DNA from: Geodermatophilus aquaeductus
Lineage (GTDB): Bacteria > Actinomycetota > Actinomycetes > Mycobacteriales > Geodermatophilaceae
NCBI RefSeq assembly: GCF_900182545.1
Contig: NZ_FXTJ01000002.1
Coordinates: forward strand, 558,001-622,000
Reading direction: 5' to 3'
Length of the DNA: 64,000 nucleotides
How positions within the stretch are numbered: position 1 is the stretch's first letter; each line of letters starts with the position of its first letter. Below the pieces are notes generated by a model, which saw only the letters and a program-made list of their open reading frames with translations, was not told the DNA's origin and did no database searches. Shown here piece by piece: positions 30,220 to 37,922 of this stretch. A program made the position numbers and the translations under genes.

Positions 30220-30828
30220 TCAGGACGGCGGGCCGCAGTCGAGGACGGCGCCGACGGCGGCGGTGAGCCGGGCGCGGGTGTGCGCACGGACGCGGCCGGC
30301 GCGGATCTCGCCGAACAGCAGTGCCGCGGGCAGGCGCACCACGCAGGCGGTGACGCCGTCGACCGCGGCGGCGTCCCCGCGGTCCCAGACCGCGTGGGCG
30401 AGGTCGCGCAGGGTGGTGGCGAGCGTGGCGTCGAGTGCGCGCAGGTCCTGCGCCACCGCCGGCGCGACGGCCCCGGTGAGCAGGTCGTCCCGCTGCAGGG
30501 AGACCAGCAGCCGCGCCGCGCGCAGGTCGTCGTCGGCCAGCCGGGCCGGCGCGTCGGCCGCCGCCTGCACCGCGCGCCGGACGTCGCCGGCGGCCAGCGC
30601 CTCGTCCACGGCGGCGCGCTGCAGGGTGAGGAAGGACCGCGCGCGGCGCAGCCAGGCGGCCGCGACAACGGTCTCCAGCGAGCCGAAGGCGTGGTAGACG
30701 CTGCCGTTCGAGGCACCGGACCGCTCGGCCAGGGCGCGGATGGTCAGCTGCGCGCGGCCGTGCTCGACGAGGAGGTCCTCGGCGGCGTCCAGGACGGCGT
30801 CCGGGGAGTGGACGCGGGGCCGGGGCAC
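30220..30828 (-). CDS. TetR-family transcriptional regulator
   Basis: A 202-aa repressor: SPDAVLDAAEDLLVEHGRAQLTIRALAERSGASNGSVYHAFGSLETVVAAAWLRRARSFL is a clear TetR DNA-binding domain, followed by an all-helical ligand domain. GTG 30828 is preferred because an excellent SD (GGAGGAGG) precedes it; a longer frame to 30924 would cross the operator. It likely controls the enoyl-CoA hydratase downstream and itself. Confidence 0.9.
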   Translation of the reverse strand: MPRPRVHSPDAVLDAAEDLLVEHGRAQLTIRALAERSGASNGSVYHAFGSLETVVAAAWLRRARSFLTLQRAAVDEALAAGDVRRAVQAAADAPARLADDDLRAARLLVSLQRDDLLTGAVAPAVAQDLRALDATLATTLRDLAHAVWDRGDAAAVDGVTACVVRLPAALLFGEIRAGRVRAHTRARLTAAVGAVLDCGPPS

Positions 30829-30867
30829 GGGCGACCTCCTCCTCCGGCCGGATGGGACCCTCGGAGC

Positions 30868-30891
30868 GTAGTGGAGCGTTCGCTCTACTAC
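30868..30891. promoter_or_regulatory. TetR-type palindromic operator
   Basis: GTAGTGGAGCG - TT - CGCTCTACTAC: 11-nt arms with one mismatch. It lies 39 bp before the TetR start and 20 bp before the start of the divergent gene at 30911, so it can control both. A GGGTAC -10-like element (30896-30901) follows for the plus-strand gene. Confidence 0.75.
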
Positions 30892-30910
30892 ATCCGGGTA
30901 CCCCGCGGGC

Positions 30911-31207
30911 ATGGCACTGCGCAACGCGGCGGTCGCGGCCGCCGGACAGTGGACCGACCCCGACGACGGGATCCGCTACCCCAGCGGCGAGGTGCACGCC
31001 TGGGAGCGGGGGCGCAACGAGACGGCCTGCGGCCTGTCGCTGTCCCGCTCCCGGCTGGCCCGCTTCCCGCACGTGAGCTGGGCCGACGTCCAGCCCGAGT
31101 CCGGCCGGCACGCGGAGGAGGTCGCCGCCGTGTGCCGCCGCTGCGCCGCCGCGCTCGGCGCGCGTCGCGACGACCGCGGCTGGACCCGCACGAACCCCCG
31201 CCCCTGA
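30911..31207 (+). CDS. Small conserved protein with Cys motifs (putative zinc-binding)
   Basis: A 98-aa protein with NETACGLSLSRSRLARFPHVSWADVQPESGRHAEEVAAVCRRCAAALG. One Cys lies in TACGL and a CxxC pair in CRRC; with a nearby His these could form a zinc knuckle. Similar small proteins are common in actinobacteria; their role is unknown. ATG 30911 is 20 bp from the TetR palindrome; the start is close to a GGGTAC element, consistent with a leaderless message. Confidence 0.7.
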   Translation: MALRNAAVAAAGQWTDPDDGIRYPSGEVHAWERGRNETACGLSLSRSRLARFPHVSWADVQPESGRHAEEVAAVCRRCAAALGARRDDRGWTRTNPRP

Positions 31208-31301
31208 GCTTGGTGCCGCTGGCGGCGGTCGCGGGCGTCGTCCTGGCGCTGTGGAGCGGCAACGGCTGACCCGACACGTCCGGCGGACAATCCTTGCAGG
31301 A

Positions 31302-31329
31302 GGAAACCTCCGGGGCTCCGACGCGTTAC
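31302..31329 (+). promoter_or_regulatory. ECF-sigma-type promoter candidate
   Basis: GGAAAC (31302-31307) and CGTTAC (31324-31329), so GGAA and CGTT are 18 nt apart. This matches the SigE/SigH/SigR-type pattern. It is 66 bp before the GNAT start at 31396. The gap 31208-31395 otherwise holds no gene I can support. Confidence 0.4.
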
Positions 31330-31395
31330 CGTTCCAGAAGCACGTCGTGCCCCCCGACAACGGCGCCGGGGGAAAGCGGAGGTGGGAACGCAACG

Positions 31396-31716
31396 ATGGA
31401 GACCACGGTGGTGGACGTCCCCGAGCGGGGACGGTTCGAGGTGCGGGTCGGCGAGCGTGTCGTCGGGTTGGCCAGCTACCACGTCGAGAACGGGACGATG
31501 GCGCTGCCGCACACCGAGGTGGACCCGAGCATGGGCGGCCGCGGTCTCGGCAAGACCCTGGTCAGCGGGGTCCTCGACGCCGCCCGCGAGCGCGGGCTGA
31601 CCGTCCTGCCCTACTGCTCCTTCGTGCGCCACTACATCGAGCAGCACCCCGAGACGCTCGACCTCGTCGCCGACGAGGACAAGCCGCACTTCGGCCTGGC
31701 CACCGCCGACCACTGA
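31396..31716 (+). CDS. Small GNAT N-acetyltransferase (NATD1/YjdJ-like)
   Basis: A 106-aa single-domain acetyltransferase of the COG2388 type: FEVRVGERVVGLASYHVENGTMALPHTEVDPSMGGRGLGKTLVSGVLDAARERGLTVLPYCSFVRHYIEQHPE. The GGRGLGKTLV loop binds acetyl-CoA, and the VLPYCSFVRHYI segment with a conserved Cys is the signature of this compact group. The target is unknown. ATG 31396 has SD GGAGGTGGG about 10 nt upstream. A possible ECF promoter precedes it. Confidence 0.88.
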   Translation: METTVVDVPERGRFEVRVGERVVGLASYHVENGTMALPHTEVDPSMGGRGLGKTLVSGVLDAARERGLTVLPYCSFVRHYIEQHPETLDLVADEDKPHFGLATADH

Positions 31717-31761
31717 GCCTCTGACCTGCGGTCCCCCGCCGCGTTGCCTAGCCTGGCGGGG

Positions 31762-33135
31762 GTGCCGACAGCCCTGCTCTGGTTCCGCCGCGACCTCCGA
31801 CTCAGCGACCACCCGGCACTCGTCGCCGCGGTCGAGGCCGCGGGCGGCGACGGCACGGTGGTGCCCGTCTTCGTCGTCGACCCGCGGCTGTGGGAGACGT
31901 CAGGCCGGCCACGTCGGGAGTTCCTGCGCGGCTGCCTGGCCGACCTGCGCGAGCAGACCGGCGGGGCGCTGGTCATCCGTTCGGGCGACCCGGTGCGCGT
32001 CGTCCCCGACCTCGTGCGCGAGACCGGGGCCGACAGCGTGCACCTGTCCGCCGACGCCGGCGTCTACGGCCGGGCCCGCGACGCGGCGGTCGAGCGGGCG
32101 CTGGGCGACGTCCCGTTCGTGCGCACCGGCTCGCCCTACGGCGTCACCCCGGGGCGGCTGACCAAGGACGACGGCACGCCGTTCAAGGTCTACTCCCCCT
32201 TCGCCCGCGCCTGGCGCGCCCGCGGGCTGCACGGCCCCGCGCCCCGTCCCGACGACGTCGCGTGGGCGACCGACGTCCGCACCGAGGACCTCCCGCCGGC
32301 GCAGGACCTCGACGGCACGGTGCTCCCGCCGGCCGGCGAACGGGCCGGCCTCGACGCCTGGGCGCTGTTCCGCGACCAGCGGCTGCTCGGCTACGCCACC
32401 TCGCGCAACACCCCCGGCACCGACGGCACCAGCCGGCTGTCGGCGCACCTGAAGTACGGCACCGTGCACCCCCGGACCCTCCTCGCCGAGGCGCAGCAGC
32501 TCGACGGGGACCACGCCGAGGCGGTGGACAAGTTCGTCGGCGAGCTGATCTGGCGCGACTTCTACGCCGACGTCCTGTGGCACCGCCCCGAGACCGCGCG
32601 CGAACCGTTCAACCCGCAGATGAGAGCCATGCAGTACGACACCGGCCCGGACGCCGACGAGCACTTCTCGGCCTGGGCCGAGGGCCGCACCGGCTACCCG
32701 ATCGTGGACGCCGGGATGCGCCAGCTGCACGGCGAGGCCTACGTGCACAACCGGGTGCGGATGGTCGTGGCGTCGTTCCTGTGCAAGGACCTGCACGTCG
32801 ACTGGCGGCGCGGCGCCCGCTACTTCCTCGACCACCTCGTCGACGGCGACCTGGCCAGCAACCACCACGGCTGGCAGTGGGTGGCCGGCACCGGCACCGA
32901 CCCCTCGCCGTACTACCGGGTGTTCAACCCGACCCGGCAGGGCCAGCAGTTCGACCCCGACGGCGCCTACGTGCGGCGCTGGGTGCCCGAGCTGCGCGAC
33001 GTCCCCGACCGGTACGTGCACGAGCCGTGGGCCATGCCGGGCGGGCCACCGGAGGGGTACCCGGCGCCGATCGTCGACCACGCCGAGGAGCGCCAGGTGG
33101 CGCTGGCCCGCTACCAGGCGGTGCGCGATGCCTGA
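31762..33135 (+). CDS. phrB: Deoxyribodipyrimidine photolyase (CPD class I)
   Basis: Light-driven repair of cyclobutane pyrimidine dimers using FADH- (457 aa). The N-terminal antenna domain begins TALLWFRRDLRLSDHPAL. The FAD domain shows ATSRNTPGTDGTSRLSAHLKYGTVHPRTLL, FVGELIWRDFYADVL, GRTGYPIVDAGMRQL, YVHNRVRMVVASFLCKDLHVDW and GDLASNHHGWQWVAGTG with the Trp electron-transfer residues and Asn of the flavin pocket. GTG 31762 is supported by TAGCCT 7 nt upstream. Its stop overlaps the Nei-family gene by 8 bp, a DNA-repair operon. Confidence 0.95.
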   Translation: MPTALLWFRRDLRLSDHPALVAAVEAAGGDGTVVPVFVVDPRLWETSGRPRREFLRGCLADLREQTGGALVIRSGDPVRVVPDLVRETGADSVHLSADAGVYGRARDAAVERALGDVPFVRTGSPYGVTPGRLTKDDGTPFKVYSPFARAWRARGLHGPAPRPDDVAWATDVRTEDLPPAQDLDGTVLPPAGERAGLDAWALFRDQRLLGYATSRNTPGTDGTSRLSAHLKYGTVHPRTLLAEAQQLDGDHAEAVDKFVGELIWRDFYADVLWHRPETAREPFNPQMRAMQYDTGPDADEHFSAWAEGRTGYPIVDAGMRQLHGEAYVHNRVRMVVASFLCKDLHVDWRRGARYFLDHLVDGDLASNHHGWQWVAGTGTDPSPYYRVFNPTRQGQQFDPDGAYVRRWVPELRDVPDRYVHEPWAMPGGPPEGYPAPIVDHAEERQVALARYQAVRDA

Positions 33136-33937
33136 GGGGCACACCCTCTACCGGCTGGCCCGGGAGCAGTCGGAGCTGTTCGCCGGGCGCCCGGTGCACG
33201 TGACCAGCCCGCAGGGCCGCTTCGCCGCCGGGGCCGCGCTGCTCGACGGCCGTGTGCTCGAGGAGGTCACCAGCTACGGCAAGCACCTGTTCGCCGACTT
33301 CGGCGGCGACGTGCTGCACGTGCACCTCGGCCTCTACGGCACCTACAGCGCGGGGGTCGGCGACCCGCCGCCGCCACGCGGGGCGCTGCGCATGCGGTGG
33401 GTGGCCGATGGGCCGAAGGGCGAGGGCGTGTGGACCGACCTGCGCGGGGCGACGGCGTGCGACGTCCTCACCCAGCCCGAGGTCGACGCCATCCTCGACC
33501 GGCTCGGCCCCGACCCGCTGCGCACCCGCCGCGGCGGGCCGCTCTCCTACGCGAAGGTGGGCCGCAGCCGGACCGCGGTCGGCGCGCTGCTCATGGACCA
33601 GTCGGTGCTGGCCGGGGTCGGCAACGTCTACCGCGCCGAGATCCTCTTCCGGCACCGCATCTCGCCGTTCCGACCCGGCCGCGACGTCGGCGCCGAGGAG
33701 TGGCAGTCGCTGTGGGACGACCTCGTGGTGCTCCTGCGGGCCGGCGTCCGGATGGGCCGTATCGTGACCACGCACCCGGCCGACCGCTCCCGCCGCTCGG
33801 GGGCCGTCCGCCGCGAGGACGCCCACTACGTCTACCGGCGCACCGGCCTGCCCTGCCGGATCTGCGGCACCGAGGTGCGGACCGAGGAGATGGTCGGCCG
33901 CAACCTCTACTGGTGCCCCGTCTGCCAGGCCGTCTGA
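33128..33937 (+). CDS. Fpg/Nei-family DNA glycosylase-AP lyase
   Basis: Removes oxidised or damaged bases and nicks the backbone. The 269-aa protein begins MPEGHTLYRL: the Pro2 nucleophile and Glu3 are intact, and the His/Leu pattern is Nei-type rather than Fpg. SYGKHLFADFG holds the conserved Lys of the beta-hairpin loop, VLAGVGNVYRAEILFRHRISPF the H2TH element, and the C-terminal zinc finger is CRICG ... CPVC. Start ATG 33128 overlaps the photolyase stop by 8 bp. A long hairpin (33971-34013) closes the operon. Confidence 0.95.
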   Translation: MPEGHTLYRLAREQSELFAGRPVHVTSPQGRFAAGAALLDGRVLEEVTSYGKHLFADFGGDVLHVHLGLYGTYSAGVGDPPPPRGALRMRWVADGPKGEGVWTDLRGATACDVLTQPEVDAILDRLGPDPLRTRRGGPLSYAKVGRSRTAVGALLMDQSVLAGVGNVYRAEILFRHRISPFRPGRDVGAEEWQSLWDDLVVLLRAGVRMGRIVTTHPADRSRRSGAVRREDAHYVYRRTGLPCRICGTEVRTEEMVGRNLYWCPVCQAV

Positions 33938-33970
33938 GCGCGGAGCCCGAGGCCCTCGGACGCCGAGATG

Positions 33971-34013
33971 CGGCTGGTGGCGGTCACCGGCGTCCGATGA
34001 CCGCCACCAGCCG
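33971..34013. terminator. 16-bp perfect hairpin between convergent genes
   Basis: CGGCTGGTGGCGGTCA (33971-33986) and its exact reverse complement (33998-34013) around an 11-nt loop. It lies 33 bp past the Nei-family stop and 23 bp before the stop of the convergent monooxygenase gene. There is no U-tract; probably a bidirectional terminator. Confidence 0.7.
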
Positions 34014-34036
34014 GATGTCGACGGCGGCCCGTCAGG

Positions 34037-34345
34037 TCAGAGGGCGCCCTTGGCGGGGTCGCCGGCGGGGTGGGCGGTGAGCACCTGGACGGCGGGGCGC
34101 TCGGTGAGCTTGCCCTCGAGCTTGCCCGACAGCGCGGTCAGCGCCTCGGCCTTGCCGTGGGTGGCCAGCGCCTCGGGGCTCTCCCACTGCTCGACCATGA
34201 TGAGGACGCCGCGGCCCTCGTGCAGGGCGTACCGCTCGCAGCCCGGCTCCTCGTGCACCTTCGGCACCGCCTCGAGCACCGCCTGACGGACCTCGTCGAC
34301 GTGCTCGGGCTTCGGGGTGATGGTGGCGACGACGACGACGGACAC
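34037..34345 (-). CDS. Antibiotic biosynthesis monooxygenase (ABM)-domain protein
   Basis: A 102-aa ferredoxin-like ABM-domain protein: SVVVVATITPKPEHVDEVRQAVLEAVPKVHEEPGCERYALHEGRGVLIMVEQWESPEALATHG...ALTALSGKLEGKLTERPAVQVLT. It matches the YgiN/ABM family of small heme- or quinol-related monooxygenases, with the conserved CERYALHE strand and EQWES/A turn. Substrate is unknown. GTG 34345 has an AGAGGGGA SD; an ATG at 34399 would add 18 residues. Divergent from FprA, 83 bp between starts. Confidence 0.88.
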   Translation of the reverse strand: MSVVVVATITPKPEHVDEVRQAVLEAVPKVHEEPGCERYALHEGRGVLIMVEQWESPEALATHGKAEALTALSGKLEGKLTERPAVQVLTAHPAGDPAKGAL

Positions 34346-34428
34346 GGGCGGTCCCCTCTGCTGCTGGTCGGTGAGCTCGCCGGGCGTGACCTGGCGCACC
34401 AGCGCCCGGCGGGGCCAGGATGCCAGTC

Positions 34429-35838
34429 GTGTCGGAAGACGGTGAGCGCGCCCCGGAGGACGGCAGGCCGCTGCGGGTGGCCGTGGTGGGCGCCGGCCCG
34501 GCCGGCATCTACGCCGCGGAGACCCTGACCCGCCGCGCGCCGGTCCCGGTGACCGTCGACCTCATCGACCGGCTGCCCACCCCCTTCGGCCTGGTCCGGC
34601 ACGGCATCGCCCCCGACCACCCGAAGATGCGGGCCATCCGCGACACCCTGCACCGCGCGCTCGACGACCCCGGCGTGCGGTTCGTCGGCAACGTCGAGGT
34701 GGGCACCGACATCACCCTCGAGGACCTGCGCTCCCACGTCGACGCCGTCGTCTACACCTACGGCGCGGCGCTGGACCGGCCGCTGTCCATCGACGGCGAG
34801 GACCTGACCGGCAGCCTCGCCGCCACCGACCTCGTCGCCTGGTACTGCGGGCACCCCGACGCCGACCGGGCGAAGGTGGAGACGGCGCTGACCGGCGTGC
34901 GCCGCGCGGTCGTCGTCGGCGTCGGCAACGTGGCCCTCGACGTCGCCCGGGTGCTGGCCCGCGCCCCGCAGGAGCTCGAGCCCACCGACATGCCCCAGCA
35001 CGTGCTCGACGTCCTCGCCGCGACGCCGGTCGAGGAGGTCACCGTCATCGGCCGCCGCGGCCCCGCGCACGCCAGCTTCACCACGATGGAGCTGCGCGAG
35101 CTCGACGGGCTCGACCAGGCCACCGTGCTGGTCGACCCGGCCGACCTCGAGCTGACCCCCGCCGCCGAGGAGCGGGTCGCCGCCGACCGCAACGCCACCC
35201 GCAACCTCGCCGTCCTGCGCGAGTGGGCCGGCCACCGGGCCGAGCCCGGCCGGGTGCGGCTGTCCCTGCGCTTCTACCGCCGCCCGATGCGCCTGCTCGG
35301 CGACGACCGCGTCACCGGCGTCGAGGTGGAGCGGACCGCGGTGGACGACGACGGCCGGGCGACCGGGACCGGCGAGTACGAGGTGCTGCCCGCCGACCTC
35401 GTCGTCCGCTCGGTCGGCTACCGCGGCCAGGGGCTGCCCGGCCTGCCCGTCGACCCCAGCACCGGCACCGTGCCCCACGAGGAGGGCCGGGTGCTGCGCG
35501 AGGGCGCCCGGTCGCCCGGCGAGTACGTGGCCGGGTGGATCAAGCGCGGCCCCACCGGCGTCGTCGGCACCAACAAGCACGACGCCCGCGAGACCGTCGC
35601 CTCGCTGCTGGCCGACGCCGAGGCCGGCGTCATCGCCCCCCACGGCGAGCGTGACGACCTGGTGGACACGCTGCGCGCCCGCGGCGCCGAGCCGGTGCTG
35701 CTGGAGGACTGGCGGGCCATCGACGCCGCCGAGGTGGCCCTGGGTGCCACCCGCGGCCGGGCCCGCACCACGATGCACGAGCGCGAGGCGCTGCTGGCCG
35801 CGGTCCGGGCGGCGTCCGGGCAGTCCGGCGGGCGTTAG
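34429..35838 (+). CDS. fprA: Ferredoxin/adrenodoxin-NADP+ reductase FprA
   Basis: A 469-aa flavoprotein that passes electrons from NADPH to ferredoxins. VAVVGAGPAGIYAAETL is the FAD-binding GxGxxG, LPTPFGLVRHGIAPDHPKMRAI the adrenodoxin-reductase signature, VVGVGNVALDVARVL the NADP-binding site (GVGNVALD) and VTVIGRRGPAHASFT the NADPH ribose/phosphate loop. The C-terminal part includes YVAGWIKRGPTGVVGTNKHDA (FAD-binding) and ends in a helix-rich tail. GTG 34429 is chosen over ATG 34420 because CAGGAT ends 7 nt before it. Confidence 0.94.
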   Translation: MSEDGERAPEDGRPLRVAVVGAGPAGIYAAETLTRRAPVPVTVDLIDRLPTPFGLVRHGIAPDHPKMRAIRDTLHRALDDPGVRFVGNVEVGTDITLEDLRSHVDAVVYTYGAALDRPLSIDGEDLTGSLAATDLVAWYCGHPDADRAKVETALTGVRRAVVVGVGNVALDVARVLARAPQELEPTDMPQHVLDVLAATPVEEVTVIGRRGPAHASFTTMELRELDGLDQATVLVDPADLELTPAAEERVAADRNATRNLAVLREWAGHRAEPGRVRLSLRFYRRPMRLLGDDRVTGVEVERTAVDDDGRATGTGEYEVLPADLVVRSVGYRGQGLPGLPVDPSTGTVPHEEGRVLREGARSPGEYVAGWIKRGPTGVVGTNKHDARETVASLLADAEAGVIAPHGERDDLVDTLRARGAEPVLLEDWRAIDAAEVALGATRGRARTTMHEREALLAAVRAASGQSGGR

Positions 35839-36899
35839 CCCAGCACCGCGGCGGCGAGGTCGCGCGCACCCTGCTCGGAGGCCGCCGCCACGAACCGGAT
35901 GAGCGTCTCGGTGTCCGGGCGCAGCCGCAGCGGCCCGCCGTCGTCGGCCAGCGCCACGCCGCCCGCGGCGGCCAGCACGGCCAGCCCGCCGGCGACGTCG
36001 TGCACGTGGGTGCCGCTGCGGTCGAGGTCGTGCCAGGCGCCGGCGGACCCGTCGGCGACCAGGCACAGGTCGACGGCGGTGCAGCCGGTCACCCGCACGC
36101 GGTGCGCGGTCGCGGGCACCCGGACGGTGCGCCCCGACGGCGCGACGACGGTGCTGCCCTCCCGCACCCGGGCCGGCACGCCGTCGCGCTGCGCGCCGGT
36201 GTCCACGGTGCCCGCCCAGCGGCGGCCGGAGGACAGGTCGACGACGAGCCCGGCCACCGGGCGACCGCGGTGCACCAGCCCCGCCGAGAACGCCCACGGC
36301 GGCAGCCCGGCGCGGAAGTTGCCGGTGCCGTCGAGCGGGTCGAGCACGATCCACGGCTCGTCGTCGGGCACGTCCGGGTCGGGCCGCTCCTCCGACAGCA
36401 CGGGCACGCCGAGCGGGGCCAGCGTGACGGCGGCGGCGTCGTGCGCGGCGTCGTCGGCGGCCATCGACCAGCTGCCGTCGTCCTTGCGCACGTCCCGGCC
36501 GGTGTCCCGGGCCAGCGCGACGGCCACCTCGACCCGCGTGGCGGCCAGCGCGGCGAGGTGGGCGAACCGCTCGGTCAGCGGCGCGCCGGCGGGCGGCGGC
36601 ACCACCTCGACCACCCGGCCGGTCCCCGCGTCACGGACCTGCGAGCACCCCCAGGCCGCGGCGACGGCGAGCAGCCCGGCCCGGCCGGTCACGTGCGTGG
36701 AGCGGTGGACGACGACGGCCTCGGTGGTGCCCTCGTCGGTCCAGCGGCGGCGCAGGTGGGCGGCCGCCCCGTCGCCGACCAGCAGCCGCGCGCCGGGGTC
36801 GAGCAGCTCGGGCGCGAGCGCGGCCGGCCCCACGCCGAGCAGCCGGGCCGCCGCGCGCAGGTCCTCCCCCGACGAGGCCACCCGCATCGTCTCCGCCAC
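35835..36899 (-). CDS. Inositol-monophosphatase-family phosphatase with N-terminal extension
   Basis: A 354-aa protein. Residues from about 100 onward match the IMPase fold: VLSEERPDPD (metal Glu pair), PWIVLDPLDGTGNFRAGLP (the DPLDGT/S motif), and HVHDVAGGLAVLAAAGGVALAD (the last metal Asp region). IMPases cleave inositol phosphates, fructose-1,6-bisphosphate or 3'-phosphoadenosine phosphate; the substrate here is open. The extra N-terminal 95 residues are a mix of helices with EAVVVHRSTHVTGRAGLLAVAAAWGC and no obvious homology. GTG 36899 follows GGGGGAG; ATG 36887 is also possible. The stop overlaps the FprA stop by 4 bp. Confidence 0.85.
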   Translation of the reverse strand: MAETMRVASSGEDLRAAARLLGVGPAALAPELLDPGARLLVGDGAAAHLRRRWTDEGTTEAVVVHRSTHVTGRAGLLAVAAAWGCSQVRDAGTGRVVEVVPPPAGAPLTERFAHLAALAATRVEVAVALARDTGRDVRKDDGSWSMAADDAAHDAAAVTLAPLGVPVLSEERPDPDVPDDEPWIVLDPLDGTGNFRAGLPPWAFSAGLVHRGRPVAGLVVDLSSGRRWAGTVDTGAQRDGVPARVREGSTVVAPSGRTVRVPATAHRVRVTGCTAVDLCLVADGSAGAWHDLDRSGTHVHDVAGGLAVLAAAGGVALADDGGPLRLRPDTETLIRFVAAASEQGARDLAAAVLG

Positions 36900-36965
36900 C
36901 GCTCCCCCGCTCTGCCCGCTCTCCCGCAAGGTAGGCCACCGGCCGCGGCCGGGTAGGGCGCCACG

Positions 36966-37922
36966 GTGACGTCCTCCACGCGTACCGGGATCGACGACGT
37001 CGACGTGGTCCTGCTCGTCCACCGGGAGCCGCCGGAGCTGCTCGCGCGGCACCACGCGGCGCTGTCGGCGGCCACCGGCCCGGGCTGGCGCGGCCGGGCG
37101 CTGCTGGTGGAGAACGCCGCCGCGCCGGCGACATCGGCGGCCGCCCGCGCGGAGGTCGCGGCCCGCTACCCCGACGCCGACCAGTGGGTCCTGCGCTCCC
37201 CGCGCAACCTCGGCTTCGCCCGCGCCATGGACCTCGCTCTCGACGCCTGCCGCGGCCGCTACGTGGCCCTGGTCAACTCCGACGGCGAGCCCGACCCCGG
37301 CATGCTGCGCCGGCTGGCCGGTGTCCTCGACGCCGAACCCCGGGCGGTGTGGGCCGCCCCCGCCGTCGAGGGACCCGGTGAGGACGACGACCCGCCCGGC
37401 CCGCCCTACGAGGCCGGCGAACTCAGCGGCACCGCGCTGCTGGTGCGCCGGGCGGAGTTCCTGGCCGCCGGCGGCTTCGACCCGCTGTACTTCTTCTACA
37501 ACGAGGACCGCGAGGCCTCCCGCCGGCTGCGCGCGGCCGGGCACCTGCTGCTGCGGGTCCCCGACAGCCGCTTCCGGCACGGCAAGGACGGCCGCAGCGC
37601 CCGCGGGGTGTTCCTGCGCGAGTGGCACTACGGCCGTACGGTCCAGGTGCTCCTCGCGCAGCACGCGGACCGGCCGGTGCGAGAGGCCGCGGCCTTCCTC
37701 GCCCGGCGTCCGCGCGCCGTGGCCCGGCACCTGCGCGACGGCGACCTGCCCGGCGCCGCCGGCATCGCGCTGGCCACCCTCGAGCTGCCGCGCGGGCTGC
37801 TGGTGGCCGCGGCCCGGCGCCGACGCCCGTGGGACGGCGCCCGGCTCGCGGCCTGGCTGGAGGAGCACCGCGCCGACGTGGAGCTCAGCCCGAGTTGCGC
37901 AGCGCCGTCGCGATCCCGTTGA
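36966..37922 (+). CDS. Family 2 glycosyltransferase
   Basis: A 318-aa GT-A-fold enzyme. [15 protein letters not shown] starts the nucleotide-binding domain, [46 protein letters not shown] carries the NSDGE (D-x-D-like) metal site, [29 protein letters not shown] is the acceptor/catalytic region with FYNED. The C-terminal third is helical and Arg-rich ([19 protein letters not shown]), as in rhamnosyl-type GT2 enzymes of actinobacteria. TAGGGC lies 6 nt before GTG 36966. The 3' end overlaps the convergent ppc gene by 38 bp. Confidence 0.9.
   Translation: MTSSTRTGIDDVDVVLLVHREPPELLARHHAALSAATGPGWRGRALLVENAAAPATSAAARAEVAARYPDADQWVLRSPRNLGFARAMDLALDACRGRYVALVNSDGEPDPGMLRRLAGVLDAEPRAVWAAPAVEGPGEDDDPPGPPYEAGELSGTALLVRRAEFLAAGGFDPLYFFYNEDREASRRLRAAGHLLLRVPDSRFRHGKDGRSARGVFLREWHYGRTVQVLLAQHADRPVREAAAFLARRPRAVARHLRDGDLPGAAGIALATLELPRGLLVAAARRRRPWDGARLAAWLEEHRADVELSPSCAAPSRSR

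Noticed and set aside
31208-31262. Eighteen-codon hydrophobic frame ending LALWSGNG
   Set aside because: Too short and without SD or leaderless hexamer to be called a gene.
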